The notes beneath the pieces were generated by a model that was given only the letters and a program-made list of their open reading frames with translations, searched no databases and had not been told where the DNA came from. Below, piece after piece: positions 23,871 to 34,421 of a DNA stretch of 64,000 nt. The DNA comes from Pelobates cultripes (Eukaryota; Chordata; Amphibia; Anura; Pelobatidae): positions 318,682,535 to 318,746,534 of the forward strand of contig OW240916.1 in assembly GCA_933207985.1 (NCBI GenBank), read 5' to 3'. The translations under genes and the position numbers were made by a program. Positions within the stretch are counted from its first letter, which is position 1. Every line of letters starts with the position of its first letter.

Positions 23871-24088
23871 ATCCCAGCATTTAAACACCAACACAATGTA
23901 TAAATACACCCATGCATTCAAAGGCAAACACTACACAAAAAAGCACACCTGCATTTGAACGCCAGCGCTACACACAAACAAACCACTGCATTCAAATGGC
24001 AACACTACATACAAATACACCCCTACATGCACACACATACATGCTTAAATTCAAATGCACAAACACTGCTCACAAATACAACTCTGCA
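23602..24088 (+). repeat. Left arm of a 487-bp inverted duplication
   Basis: The reverse complement of 26219-26705, with equal length and only about three base differences that I could find. It includes part of the GT minisatellite and a CA-rich block of 'GCATTCAAATG..ACACTACA' units. Homology ends abruptly at CAACTCTGCA on the inner side and TGTGTCTGTCAG on the outer side. Confidence 0.85.
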
Positions 24089-24850
24089 AGGATGAGAAAT
24101 GGTAGATCCCCACCTGGCAAAGCTTTGTGGGAGCCGGACAACATTTATGGATCTACCTCCTGACCATCCTAGCACTAGAGTGGGGCCCAAAAGCATTCTT
24201 GCACCATGGCCCTCCCTACATGAGTTCTGTTTGACAGATAGGAGGTGTGACATCATCATATCCCATCACAGCAATGAGGAAGCCTTCACAGAGATCTGAG
24301 CAGGCCTAGGAGACTTATTTCTCTTTCCAGATAATTTTCAAACTCACCGGATGACAGTTCAAGTACTCCACGTGTTTTATCAGTATATGACAATTTCCGT
24401 GGTGGTATACCTTTATTTGCCTGAGCTATGATTTTTGCACATATCCTGTGGTTTTGCTAGTATTGTATTTATTACCTTCAAAGGCTCCTTGCACTATATC
24501 CAATACAATAAGCTGTAGTGGTTATGGTATTTGGAGAATCCCTTTTTATCGTTTACGTATTTGAATCTCAAGTTCTCATTGGTTGCTGACATTCCATGTT
24601 CTTGTTTTGTTCTATTCAATAACTGCCACTAAATGTTCTAAAACATGTGATGTAATTCGTAAACTGCAAACATTCCGTGCGAGATCTCCAATGATCTTAC
24701 TTTTTAAAGCTTTTTTACGTAATAGCAATACCTTTCTGTTGGTAGCAGTGTTAATGCAAGAAAAAAAAAATGCAGATCTGCTTTAATCCCCATCACAGTT
24801 ATTAAAGGTAATTTAATATATTTAAATATATTTAATTTAAATATATATTA
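24089..24850. other. Unassigned spacer of the inverted duplication
   Basis: I see no gene. 24583-24786 is a 67-codon frame without features. Confidence 0.4.
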
Positions 24851-25306
24851 AACCCTTCTAAAGTGGAACTGCCACTTGATACCATATCAAATGATATCAC
24901 TAAATAAAACATTGTAAATCATCTATAACCTATGTTATCCTTTATTAATATAATGCACCATTTTCTTCAAAGTTAATATTATATAAGATATTAAATATTT
25001 AGCAAGTGGCATCACAATCCAGTTGAGGCCAGGCAAAGCCAGGGCACACTATGCAAATGAGGAGGAAAGTAGAAAGATTGGTTTGTTTTTTTCCCTCTTT
25101 TACTAATGTTCAATGGCAGGAAAGGGCAAAGTTTATCACAATGATTGACAGGGGGTCAAAATGGAGGCGCTCAGTTAAAGGATCGAAGTGTGGATTTCTA
25201 AATTTAAAATAAAATTTCAAGACCTTGCAAAAACATATTTTGACATAAATAAAAAGGATAAATAAACATAGCATTAAAAATCCTGAGAAGTGACAGCTGC
25301 CCTTTA
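24851..25306. mobile_element. TTAA-type MITE, degraded left end
   Basis: The right end, reverse complemented, begins TTAAAGGGCAGCTGTCACTT. The left end has decayed to CTAAAGTGGAACTGCCACTT. It is a different subfamily from the CACTATAG elements and has no coding frame. Confidence 0.5.
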
Positions 25307-25439
25307 AGCTACGAGGCAGATGCTTACTCACTAATATTATCATTTGTGGTGTCCGCGTATTAGACTCAGTGGGTTTTTTTTGTGCTCTGTTATTTTATGA
25401 GAAGAATATATGGTAAGCTAATCATCTGACAGAGCTTTA

Positions 25440-25870
25440 TGAAACTCCTGGCTGCAAACAATGACATGCTTCACTGGCTTGAATGACTTGCAAAAGCCAT
25501 CTATATTCCGCACCTCCATCTATGGTATCCTAAAAAATGAGCCAAAGACGTATATTAATAGCGAAAAACTATCTGTCTATAGCATGATTGCAACAATTCT
25601 TTCTCCATCAGCTCAACTGACATGGGAATGTAAATACCTTGTGATAATCACATGCCATTATCGGATGAATGTGGTTAGGAAGGGCCATTGTTGACCTTTA
25701 ACGCTCGAATCGTACTGTTTTATGCAAAACCTCATTGAACAGCGTTCGACTAAGAAATGTAAGAAATGTTTTCATTCAAAGGAATCTCAGATGTCATGCA
25801 AATTGATTGACATCCAAATCACTTTACATTTGGCAGTGTGTGATTAAATTTCTGGATAGAAAAGTTATTT
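25440..25870. promoter_or_regulatory. Candidate conserved non-coding block
   Basis: Repeat-free sequence containing an octamer ATGCAAAT directly abutting TGATTGACAT (about 25796-25814). The octamer is a POU site and TGATTGACA is the PBX/MEIS-type composite. The adjacency is seen directly. Regulatory function is inferred and weak without alignment to other frogs. Confidence 0.25.
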
Positions 25871-26218
25871 TATATATGTATGATTTTTTGAGATAGGGAC
25901 AGGTTTACGGAAGAGAGGGGTCTGCTTTACGTTGCAAAAATGAGAATTACGGATTATTAGAGATCTGCAGACCTTTTGACTTTCAACAGAAAGTTTCGAA
26001 GAAGTCAATATTGCCAGTGAATCTGTGTATGATCTGTTTATAATCATTCGTGTAGTCCCTGTGTTTATTGATTTTTATTTTTTATAATAAGGCTGTCTAA
26101 ACCCCATAAGGTTTTTATTACCAATTTATGGTAAGTTCTAAACAGCTGGAGACTTTTTTCAAATCTAATATTTTAGCATTCATTTTGCAAGTAAGTTGGC
26201 GATTCACGTCAATTCACG

Positions 26219-26705
26219 TGCAGAGTTGTATTTGTGAGCAGTGTTTGTGCATTTGAATTTAAGCATGTATGTGTGTGCATGTAGGGGTGTATTTGTATGT
26301 AGTGTTGCCATTTGAATGCAGTGGTTTGTTTGTGTGTAGCGCTGGCGTTCAAATGCAGGTGTGCTTTTGTGTGTAGTGTTTGCCTTTGAATGCATGGGTG
26401 TATTTATACATTGTGTTGGTGTTTAAATGCTGGGATATATGGATATATGCACATATACGCTGACACGCACACAGACATACACATATACTGACATTGGTAC
26501 ACACAGTGACACACACACATACACACACATACACACACAAATAAACACACATATACTGACACAGATACAGTTACACACTGAGAAATACACACACACACTG
26601 ACACACACAGATACACACATATACTGACATACACAAATAAACACACACATACTGACACAGATACAGTTACACACTGAGAAATACACACACACACTGACAG
26701 ACACA
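26219..26705 (-). repeat. Right arm of the 487-bp inverted duplication
   Basis: Reverse complement of 23602-24088. The outer junction runs into TTTGTTCAAGATACACC and the inner one into CGTGAATTGACG. It carries CA-rich minisatellite sequence, yet its length equals the other arm exactly, so the copying is recent or the two arms are homogenised. Confidence 0.85.
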
Positions 26706-26802
26706 TTTGTTCAAGATACACCTCTGATGTCAAGTTACGGCATCGATTTTATATTTTTATATAAGCTTTCTAAATGATTTAATATTTTTCTATAAGCTTT
26801 TT

Positions 26803-27930
26803 TTTTTTGTCAATCTTTCTTTTATTGAGGCCAAATATGGTATAATTACAGAATAGAGAAAATGGAGTGTTAGCAATAACATACAGAATGGTTGAATGGT
26901 TATTGTACAATACTAAACATATTTCTGCGTAAACTGCCTCATTTTATAATAAGTAATATCAAGCTAGGCAAACATGTCGAGAGACAAGCTTCATGACATA
27001 TTCTAGGCTGGAAATTAACATGCTTAAAGAATGATACAGACTAATTATCTGTAAGTACGGTCGGTATGCTTATAAATCAGGATAAAAGTATCCACCGGGT
27101 ATAAACCATGCATATCTTAAGAGTAGTAGGCTAGCTACTTAAACGCATTCAGCGAGTTAGGAGCTGAATATCAAACTGTGTAGCACAGGGCATGAAGTTA
27201 AAGCACTGGATTTGTGAGTGCTAGTAAATTAGACATCTCAGATGTTAAGGTAAAATAATAATTAAAAATACATGAAAACTGAGTTTGTTCAATAAATCAT
27301 TAGAACAATGGATTGGGCTAAGGTAACATCCCCAGGACGTACTTGAAAACCAGAGTAATCTGAATGTACCTTTCCTGGTTAAATACTTTGTTATTATTAT
27401 TATTATTATATGCATAACAGGGGTAATATGAGGCAATGTCCTGAATTCAGCTGATACCACAAGCATGGGATGGTCCGGTCCCGGTTCTGTTGCTAGTTAA
27501 AGTCAGCAGGGTGGTTTTCTCCTTCACCTCTGGGCCACAGTTATAGGTCTCTACTAAGCCCACCATCTTCAGTGGCAGGGCCTAAGTCCTGTGGAGCCCC
27601 TAAAGCAGTTTCACAAGGCTGTGGCTGGCTGATGGATGCTTTTATCCTGGATCTCAGCCAAGAAGACGAGCAGGGTGTCGGTGTCGTGCTGGAGCTGTCT
27701 TTGTGTGTAATTACAGTAGGTGGTTGCTGCTCCTGTCGGGCATTGATCCGGGCTCAGAAGGCCTTGCAAAGCACATCAAAGGCTGCGTTGAATCTGGTTT
27801 CCCAATTAGCTGATGCATGCTCTTGGGGTATGGCGGGCCATCTTAGAACTGGCACTCGATTTCATCCGGTTATGTCAGTTACAGCCCCTACTCCGCTTGG
27901 TATCAGTAGACTAAATCTGGTGGGGACTGG
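26803..27930 (-). mobile_element. L1-like antisense retroposon
   Basis: Starts with a T run (26803-26812) and 'CTTTCTTTTATTGAGGCC', i.e. a poly(A) 3' end on the minus strand. The far end (27560-27860) read on the minus strand gives PQEHASANWETRFNAAFDVL followed by a stop, resembling the start of an L1-type ORF1. A plus-strand LINE tail (27320-27415) is nested inside. The plus-strand frame 27572-27976 is then a shadow. Family identity is tentative. Confidence 0.35.
27320..27415 (+). mobile_element. LINE 3' tail with ATT microsatellite
   Basis: 'CCCCAGGACGTACTTGAAAA' then 'CTTTCCTGGTTAAATAC' and (TTA)n. The same 3' end is seen at 44370-44415 ('GGACCCAGGACACTCTTGAA'). Confidence 0.5.
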
Positions 27931-28133
27931 GATATGGAAATATTTTGTTGTGAGAGATCGGACAGATGGGAGATGAAACAGATGAGATTTGTCTGTTTTT
28001 AACCAGTGTGTCAAATACCCGCTGCATGGGGCCTTTATTAAGGCACTGTCAAATCAGAAACATTATATTAATTCATACATTATACTAATCTTTTCTTGTT
28101 TTCTTTTAGTACTAAGCAAAAGTTTGAAAATGT
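27931..28133 (+). repeat. Direct duplication copy 1 (contains a splice acceptor)
   Basis: About 200 bp that recurs at 31717-31919. The last ~110 bp, from GGGGCCTTTATTAAGG through the polypyrimidine tract to TTTGAAAATGT, are identical. The first ~90 bp differ at several sites. The copy ends inside the exon candidate at 28110. Confidence 0.9.
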
Positions 28134-28281
28134 GGGAGGACGGGGAGGACAGCTGGGAATGTCTGGAATGTCGGTGCAGCCAGGCCGGGAGATAGTACGT
28201 CTCTCCCTTCCAGAGGCCGCCGTTAGTGTAAGGGCCACGTATCAAACTCCCTTAGAGGAGCGCCCCAACTTGCAGGAGCAG
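28110..28281 (+). CDS. Candidate internal coding exon, gene unknown
   Basis: A 172-bp block is preceded by a strong acceptor (long pyrimidine tract ending TTTTCTTTTAG) and followed by a consensus donor (CAG|GTAAGT at 28282). One frame is open throughout: after one base of a split codon it gives TKQKFENVGGRGGQLGMSGM, then SVQPGREIVRLSLPEAAVSV and RATYQTPLEERPNLQEQ; the other two frames hit stops. The block is GC-richer than its surroundings. It would start in phase 2 and end in phase 0. I do not recognise the protein, and no neighbouring exon is visible within the window, so it would sit between very long introns. It could also be a non-coding exon or a chance arrangement. Confidence 0.4.
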
Positions 28282-28287
28282 GTAAGT

Positions 28288-30260
28288 CTGCCCAAGAGCT
28301 GCAGCAGAAGGTGAATTATAGGCATAAAACCAGGATTTGTTAGCAGATTGTGAGTAGCTCACTAAAAACATGTCTGTCCACCATGCTGTCCAGGCCCTGT
28401 CCTCGCAGATAATGTTTTACATTGATTTCATATTTTGAAAATATTTTAATATTTTATGACCTAGTTATTTTTATATTTTAAATTGGCTCTGTCACCTCAA
28501 ACTTATATTGTTTCTTCTTCTCTTCCTCTTTCAGAATATGATCTTATTTTTTTTTTTCATTTCTGATCTTTTTCTGGTTAAAACAAATACGACAATGTAG
28601 GGACTATGCATTTTTCCTTCACTTGACAATTGTGACAAAATAGTGGACCTCTACTTCGTCTGTCAAATTAACAATGGGTGAAGCTTGCCTTGATCGTTAA
28701 TGTAGGAAAAATACATAGGACAATGTAGCCTGTACTTGTTTTATGTTTTGCAGAGAAATTGTTAAAAAATTAAGAAAAGAACATATTCTAAAAGATGAAT
28801 AGAAGAGGAAACAATAGGAGAAAGGTAAGTTTGAGATGACAAAGCCACTTTAATATTTGGAAAAATCATTTGAAAAGTTTATTTAAAAATATTACATGTC
28901 TAATGTCCTCTACATCTATCAGGGGCTGTTTAAATTCTACGTGCTGCTTCAAATGCTAATATTTAACAAAGAAATATTATATTATATTGGTTAATTTGGG
29001 GTTAACTGGTTTTTATTTTTTCAATGACTGTAGCATCCAAACTTCACCACTGGGCTCTATTAACATTTGGTCATCCCAGTCTGCGAAATTCCAGAAGGTA
29101 TCAATTTAAGCCTGCACTGTTAATATGTTCGGTCTAAAGTATTGAGTATCTTGTAATGGGCATCCAAATTGCATACATTGCCATTGAAATGGGGCGTCTG
29201 AAATACCAATCACCAATAACTTAATGGGACGATAGTTACGAACGCATAAAATATAATGCGCCCTTACAACGCGCAGTACAGGAATTAGTCATGTAACAGT
29301 TTAGGGAAATGTCCAACCATTCTTAAACATATAAAGTCCTCTCTAGGTCTTCCAGAACTTCATAAAATATAATCATTTTTATTTTTGCTGTTGTTTTTCA
29401 ATTCATTTTTCTTTAGTCCACAATTAGTTTCATTGCGTTCGCTGCCATTCCGATACAGTTTGCAAGATGATCTTTTCTTATTTCCTCTTAAATTTGTGTA
29501 AATTGGGATTTATCAGCAGAGCTTTCGATGACACTGACTTCAATTTATACTGATGAAACTGACTGACATCTGTGTGTGCTGTTCATCAGTCATCATTTAA
29601 ACCATTCTTAATTGTATTAAATGCAAATTAAGACATTCAGTTTCAGCCATTATTTTTCATAAAGTATCCTGAACTGAATTTTAGTGGGTCATGAAATTTT
29701 ACATCCAAGATAAATAGGGGAATTCACACCATTCTATTGATGATCATATTTTACTCATTGTTGAATGTGATACTTTAGCAGTTTACTGGATTTAAATGAT
29801 TAATTTTTTCTTTGATTGAAACATGACAGACACCGAATATATGAAGTTTACAACAAATGTTTTTTTCCTCATTCATCATCAGCATCGGTGCAGAGTTCTA
29901 AGTACATTTAGATTAAATTAGGATAAACCACTTATGCGGTATGTAATTCAACCTAGTGGTTAATTAAACAAGGAAATCTAAGCAAATTCTTGATCAATTC
30001 TGTTTAGTATTTAATATCACTTACCTAATTTTGTTAACATGTAACATTTCTATCGAAAGATACACTGAGTGGGAGGATGAACTTATCTGTATATCTCCGA
30101 CAGTTATAGGGAACTGGAGGAATGCAGGAAGTACAAGATTTAATATTTGAGTACCACTACTTAGTACAGGAATACCAGGAGATGGATACATAAACAGACA
30201 GACAGACAGAGAGGAAGACAGTGAGTTAGCTAAATACACTAAAGAATTTGCACCTATATT
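28288..30260. other. Unassigned, mostly repeat-free
   Basis: No frame, RNA or named repeat. 29300-29960 has several AT-rich homeobox-like cores and an ATGCAAAT octamer (near 29620), so it could be conserved non-coding DNA. A GACA tetranucleotide run lies at 30197-30213. Confidence 0.35.
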
Positions 30261-30279
30261 TCAGGTTATTTGAAATAAT

Positions 30280-30640
30280 AGCGCATTAGTTATAGCATTT
30301 TCTGAAGACCTGTAAGAGACATTGCAAGGCAAGCTTGCTACTAAAGACCTACCTGAAGATTTAGAGGAACTTATAACTGACATGTCTCATATTGATGATA
30401 GGTTTAGGGAGAGACACAATACAAAAGATAAGCTCATATGTCCCTGGATAAAACTAGCTTCCAGGTTTAACAGTCTTGGCTTTCATTCCTAATCTGCGTT
30501 CAGGCTAATTAAGCTATCTAAAGAAGATAAGCGATAGAGAAGGAAGGACATCATTGTGGGAAGAAAGGACATCTTAGGAGAGAATGTCCTGGCAGGACAG
30601 AAAACTCATGTTCCTAAGTATGATTAAGGGACAAGCTTTA
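30280..30640 (+). pseudogene. Ty3/gypsy-like gag fossil
   Basis: The plus-strand frame reads ALVIAFSEDL, stop, ETLQGKLATKDLPEDLEEL, ITDMSHIDDRFRERHNTKDK. It resembles the capsid stretch of Ty3/gypsy-type gag (pattern LS..L...L......P..L..LI..A..ID.R..ER). Stops and drift make it non-functional. No protease, reverse transcriptase or LTR is recognised next to it. The assignment is by motif pattern only. Confidence 0.45.
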
Positions 30641-31716
30641 AATTTGGTGATGTTCTCTAAACAACTTCTAGTCGCTTGGCCTTATCCATTTCCCTTAACT
30701 GGGGTACCAAACTGCACCATACTACTGCCTTTATTTTTTTTAAATATTTTATTATTTTGATTTTTTAATATATATTATAATATTTTTATATATGATATAC
30801 TTTATGATATTTTAATAAAATCTTAATATTTTATTTTATTTTTGAGATTTGAAAAATATTATTTTAAAACTTTATCCAAAAAAATTAAATCATTTGCAAT
30901 TCTTACCCAAATATATTATATCAATGCCTGTGCTTGGTCACTAGATACATTTTCCACCCAGGAAAAGCAACATGCTATACATGGTTGACCCTTGCAGAAG
31001 CTCACAGATCACACATGAGACTATAACAAAATCACTGGCTATTGGTACGTTCTGTAACCATTTTGATTATATAATCTCTTCTCTGCCCAGTAGTAATAGA
31101 ATCCCATGGCTGAAGCATGAGGCCAATATTGAAGGGAGGGTAGGACAAGTGATATGTTGGGGTCCATGTTCTTTCACTATACGAGAACAGGATAAGAAGA
31201 TGATAGCTCTATAGAAAATAGAAGATGAAACTCTAGGGTTTTTGTATGATATTCATGTTCACCTGCCAGTGCTGTGTTCTCTTTTGTATCCAAGCAAGAA
31301 GTAGACCTCAGGCCTCACTTTAATTGAAATTTTTTAATAAAATGAAACACATTCTGACATTGGTTTGGGATTAGGGAAATTTGGAGCTTTCGTTCCCAGG
31401 TTTCCGTGAAGCCAGGTAAAGCCATATCCAATGGGGACAATCAACAAGTTATAGATCTTGGTAATTAGGTGGGTGGAACGGTCTTGCACCGTACAAAGCT
31501 TCTCAAATGGCGTCAGCGAGCGCCATAGCAGATGGGGCAAAGGAATGGGTCAAATAAAGTGTTTTAACTGTGAATATCACTATGAGTCCAACAAAGTGCT
31601 GTACATGGTGCCACATCATCTCCAATGCGGGCGAGGAGTCCTTTGTCAATATGCAGTGTACCCTTACAACAAATGTTGAGCTCAGTTGTAGATGCTAATA
31701 AATAAATGTAAGGAGC
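30641..31716. other. Unassigned; low-complexity AT stretch at 30727-30890
   Basis: TATT/TTTAATA-rich low complexity, then ordinary sequence. 30972-31214 is an 80-codon frame with no domain. Confidence 0.4.
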
Positions 31717-31919
31717 GGAGATGGAAATATTTTGTTGTGTGAGATCGGATAGATGGGAGATGGAACAGATGAGAGTTGGCTGTTTTTAACGAATGTGTCA
31801 AATACCAGCAGCATGGGGCCTTTATTAAGGCACTGTCAAATCAGAAACATTATATTAATTCATACATTATACTAATCTTTTCTTGTTTTCTTTTAGTACT
31901 AAGCAAAAGTTTGAAAATG
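31717..31919 (+). repeat. Direct duplication copy 2 (orphan splice acceptor)
   Basis: Repeats 27931-28133, including the acceptor and the first 24 bases of the exon candidate, then diverges into TTTGTTAGC, giving an in-frame stop. TTTGTTAGC..AGATTG also occurs at 28336-28350, just after the exon in copy 1, so copy 2 may have lost the exon and its donor by deletion. A purine tract (AAGGAGCGGAGA) precedes it. Confidence 0.85.
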
Positions 31920-33540
31920 TTTGTTAGCTAAGATTGGGAATGTAGAGGAATTCTCAGATTCACATATTCATTTTCATTAAACTATAAAAAAAAAAAAATC
32001 TTAAGTGGAGAACAAATTCAGTTATTAAATATGAGTGGACTCCTATTTTGGACAGTAGGTGGAGCTGTAACAAATGTACATAGATATACAAAGAAGTACC
32101 ATGGGGCCAGGGTCTCTGAATGTCTTTAGGAATTATGTATTTACGGCTTTAGCTGACTGTTTTTTTGCTCCTGTGTTTGTGATCTAAACCCGGCTATTTC
32201 TTACTACCAGTATAGTTTAACACCCTCCTTGAAACCTGATCAAGGTCATTCAGCAAGAATAACTAACACCCAACACAAAATCATTAACCAAGTCACAAAC
32301 CATTTGTTGAGTAACATCCTGGTACTATAGGGTTAAATCAGCCAATTAAAAATGTCCCAGATTTGTCCAGTTGTTCCTTTGCCTTATAAGTAGTTAAGAA
32401 ACTTGTGTGGGTCGCAGTGACGTGAGTGGGCATTTGCACAAAGACTCAGCAACTTGTAATATATCTCACTTTTAACCTTTACTTGCAAGGTACATTAGCA
32501 AATAAAATTACCCGTGAAACATGACTATTTTCCGTTCTTTGCCGTTTGAGCAGACATATATCTACTTAACATTTCAATAAGGACACAAAAACTCACTAAT
32601 GCATTGCAGCTGAAATGTGTAGAATATTATGTTTTAAGACCTACAGCTAAGTCCGCGCCTTTGAAAGAGACGATAATTAGTGCTCTTATGCTCAGTCATT
32701 TCAGACCGCAGGTAATGGAGTGTAAGAAAAGGTTCATTAGGTTCTCTCAAGTACTTATACTCTGTCCATAGTATTTATACCGGCAAAGAAAAAAAATTCA
32801 ATCTCTTTAATAATTATCTTTTAAAACGCCAGAGGGATACAGAAAGTGATATCACATGGATACATCCCTGGCACACAGACAGTTAAATGAAACGACACAC
32901 CATACAGATATGGGAGAGATGTGACTGTATAATGTTATAACATTGTTAAATATTTAACTACGATGTTTGCCAACCAGACATTGTTTGACAGCTTTCCCAA
33001 TGTAGCTGAGCTCAGTTTATGAAAACATGTAGCAGATCTGAAATGTCTCCACAGTATGCATGATGCAAAAATATTTCTGCCAGATTATTTTGGACAATCC
33101 AATAGCTAAACGGTTTGGCAGAGCCCTGTAGAATTTTTGTTTGCTTTCCCCACCCTTCCCCCCCTATTTCGGTCACTCCTGGACAATACCACCAGTGTGA
33201 CAGCTGTTCAATCATCTATTCCCAGCCAACAATATCCATGGAAAAAAAACAAGGTCACAGTCTGACTAAAGTTTCAATATATAATCATATCCGTCCAATA
33301 TCTGTTACAAAAAAATCACCTGGAGGATTTATTATGATTTTGTTCTAGTTTAGTTAGCTAGTTGTAATTTAGAAAGTGTTTAACTGGGGAGAAGACACAC
33401 AGGGCACAGGGTTATTCTATAAACCGTAATAGCGGCAAACTTAGCTAACTTTAAGATGTTTTAGAATATTTGGTCTAAAATTCTAAATTTCCTGTCGAAT
33501 TCCCAAAAAGTCACAGCTTAATTAATAATTCTAAATGAAA
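31920..33540. other. Unassigned, repeat-poor
   Basis: No gene or named repeat. 32520-32930 has ordinary complexity with phrases such as GACGATAATTAGTGC and could be conserved non-coding. This is not testable here. Confidence 0.35.
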
Positions 33541-33544
33541 TGCC

Positions 33545-34421
33545 AAAACCATACCATATGCCATATAATATACCATACCATATACCATATAACATATAAT
33601 ATGCAATACCATATACCATACCATATACCATATAATATACCATACCATATACCATATAATATACCATACCATATGCCATATAATATACCATACCATATAC
33701 CATATAACATATAATATGCAATACCATATACCATACCATATACCATATAATATACCATACCATATACCATATAATATACCATACCATATGCCATATAATA
33801 TACCATACCATATACCATATAACATATAATATGCAATACCATATACCATACCATATACCATATAATATACCATACCATATACCATATAATATACCATACC
33901 ATATGCCATATAATATACCATACCATATACCATATAACATATAATATGCAATACCATATACCATACCATATACCATATAATATACCATACCATATACCAT
34001 ATAATATACCATACCATATACCATATAATATACCATACCTTATACCAAATAATATACCATACCATATACCATACCATGTACCATATAATATGCCATACCA
34101 TATACCATACCATATACCATAGAATATACCATACCGTATACCATGTAATATACCATACCATATTCCATACCATAAACCATATAATATACCATACCATATA
34201 CCATACGTTATACCATATAATATACCATACCATATACCATATAATATACCATACCGTATACCATACCATATGCCATATAATATACCATACCGTATACCAT
34301 ATAATATACCATACTATATACCATATAATTTACCATACCATATAATATATTATACCATACCATATGCCATATAATATACCAAACCATATACCATATCATA
34401 TACAATATCATATACCATATC
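33545..34421. repeat. ATACCATAT minisatellite with 115-bp higher-order period
   Basis: Built from 'ACCATATACCATATAATATACC'-like units of about 23 bp. The marker CATATGCC recurs at 33555, 33670, 33785 and 33900, i.e. exactly every 115 bp (five basic units), so the left part is a higher-order array. From about 34010 the order decays into irregular units. A Tyr/Met/Trp-rich frame across the array is an artefact. Confidence 0.95.

Noticed and set aside
27572..27976. 134-codon plus-strand frame
   Set aside because: The minus strand of the same stretch resembles a retroposon ORF1 start, so this is more likely its shadow.
27931..31919. LTR retrotransposon with 200-bp LTRs around the gag-like fossil
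   Set aside because: Tempting because of the direct repeats and a purine tract before copy 2. The repeats do not begin TG or end CA, no primer-binding site follows copy 1, copy 2 appears to have lost an exon-like block, and no target duplication is visible.
33511..34269. 252-codon Tyr/Met/Trp-rich frame
   Set aside because: A direct product of the ATACCATAT tandem array, with equivalent frames on the other strand.
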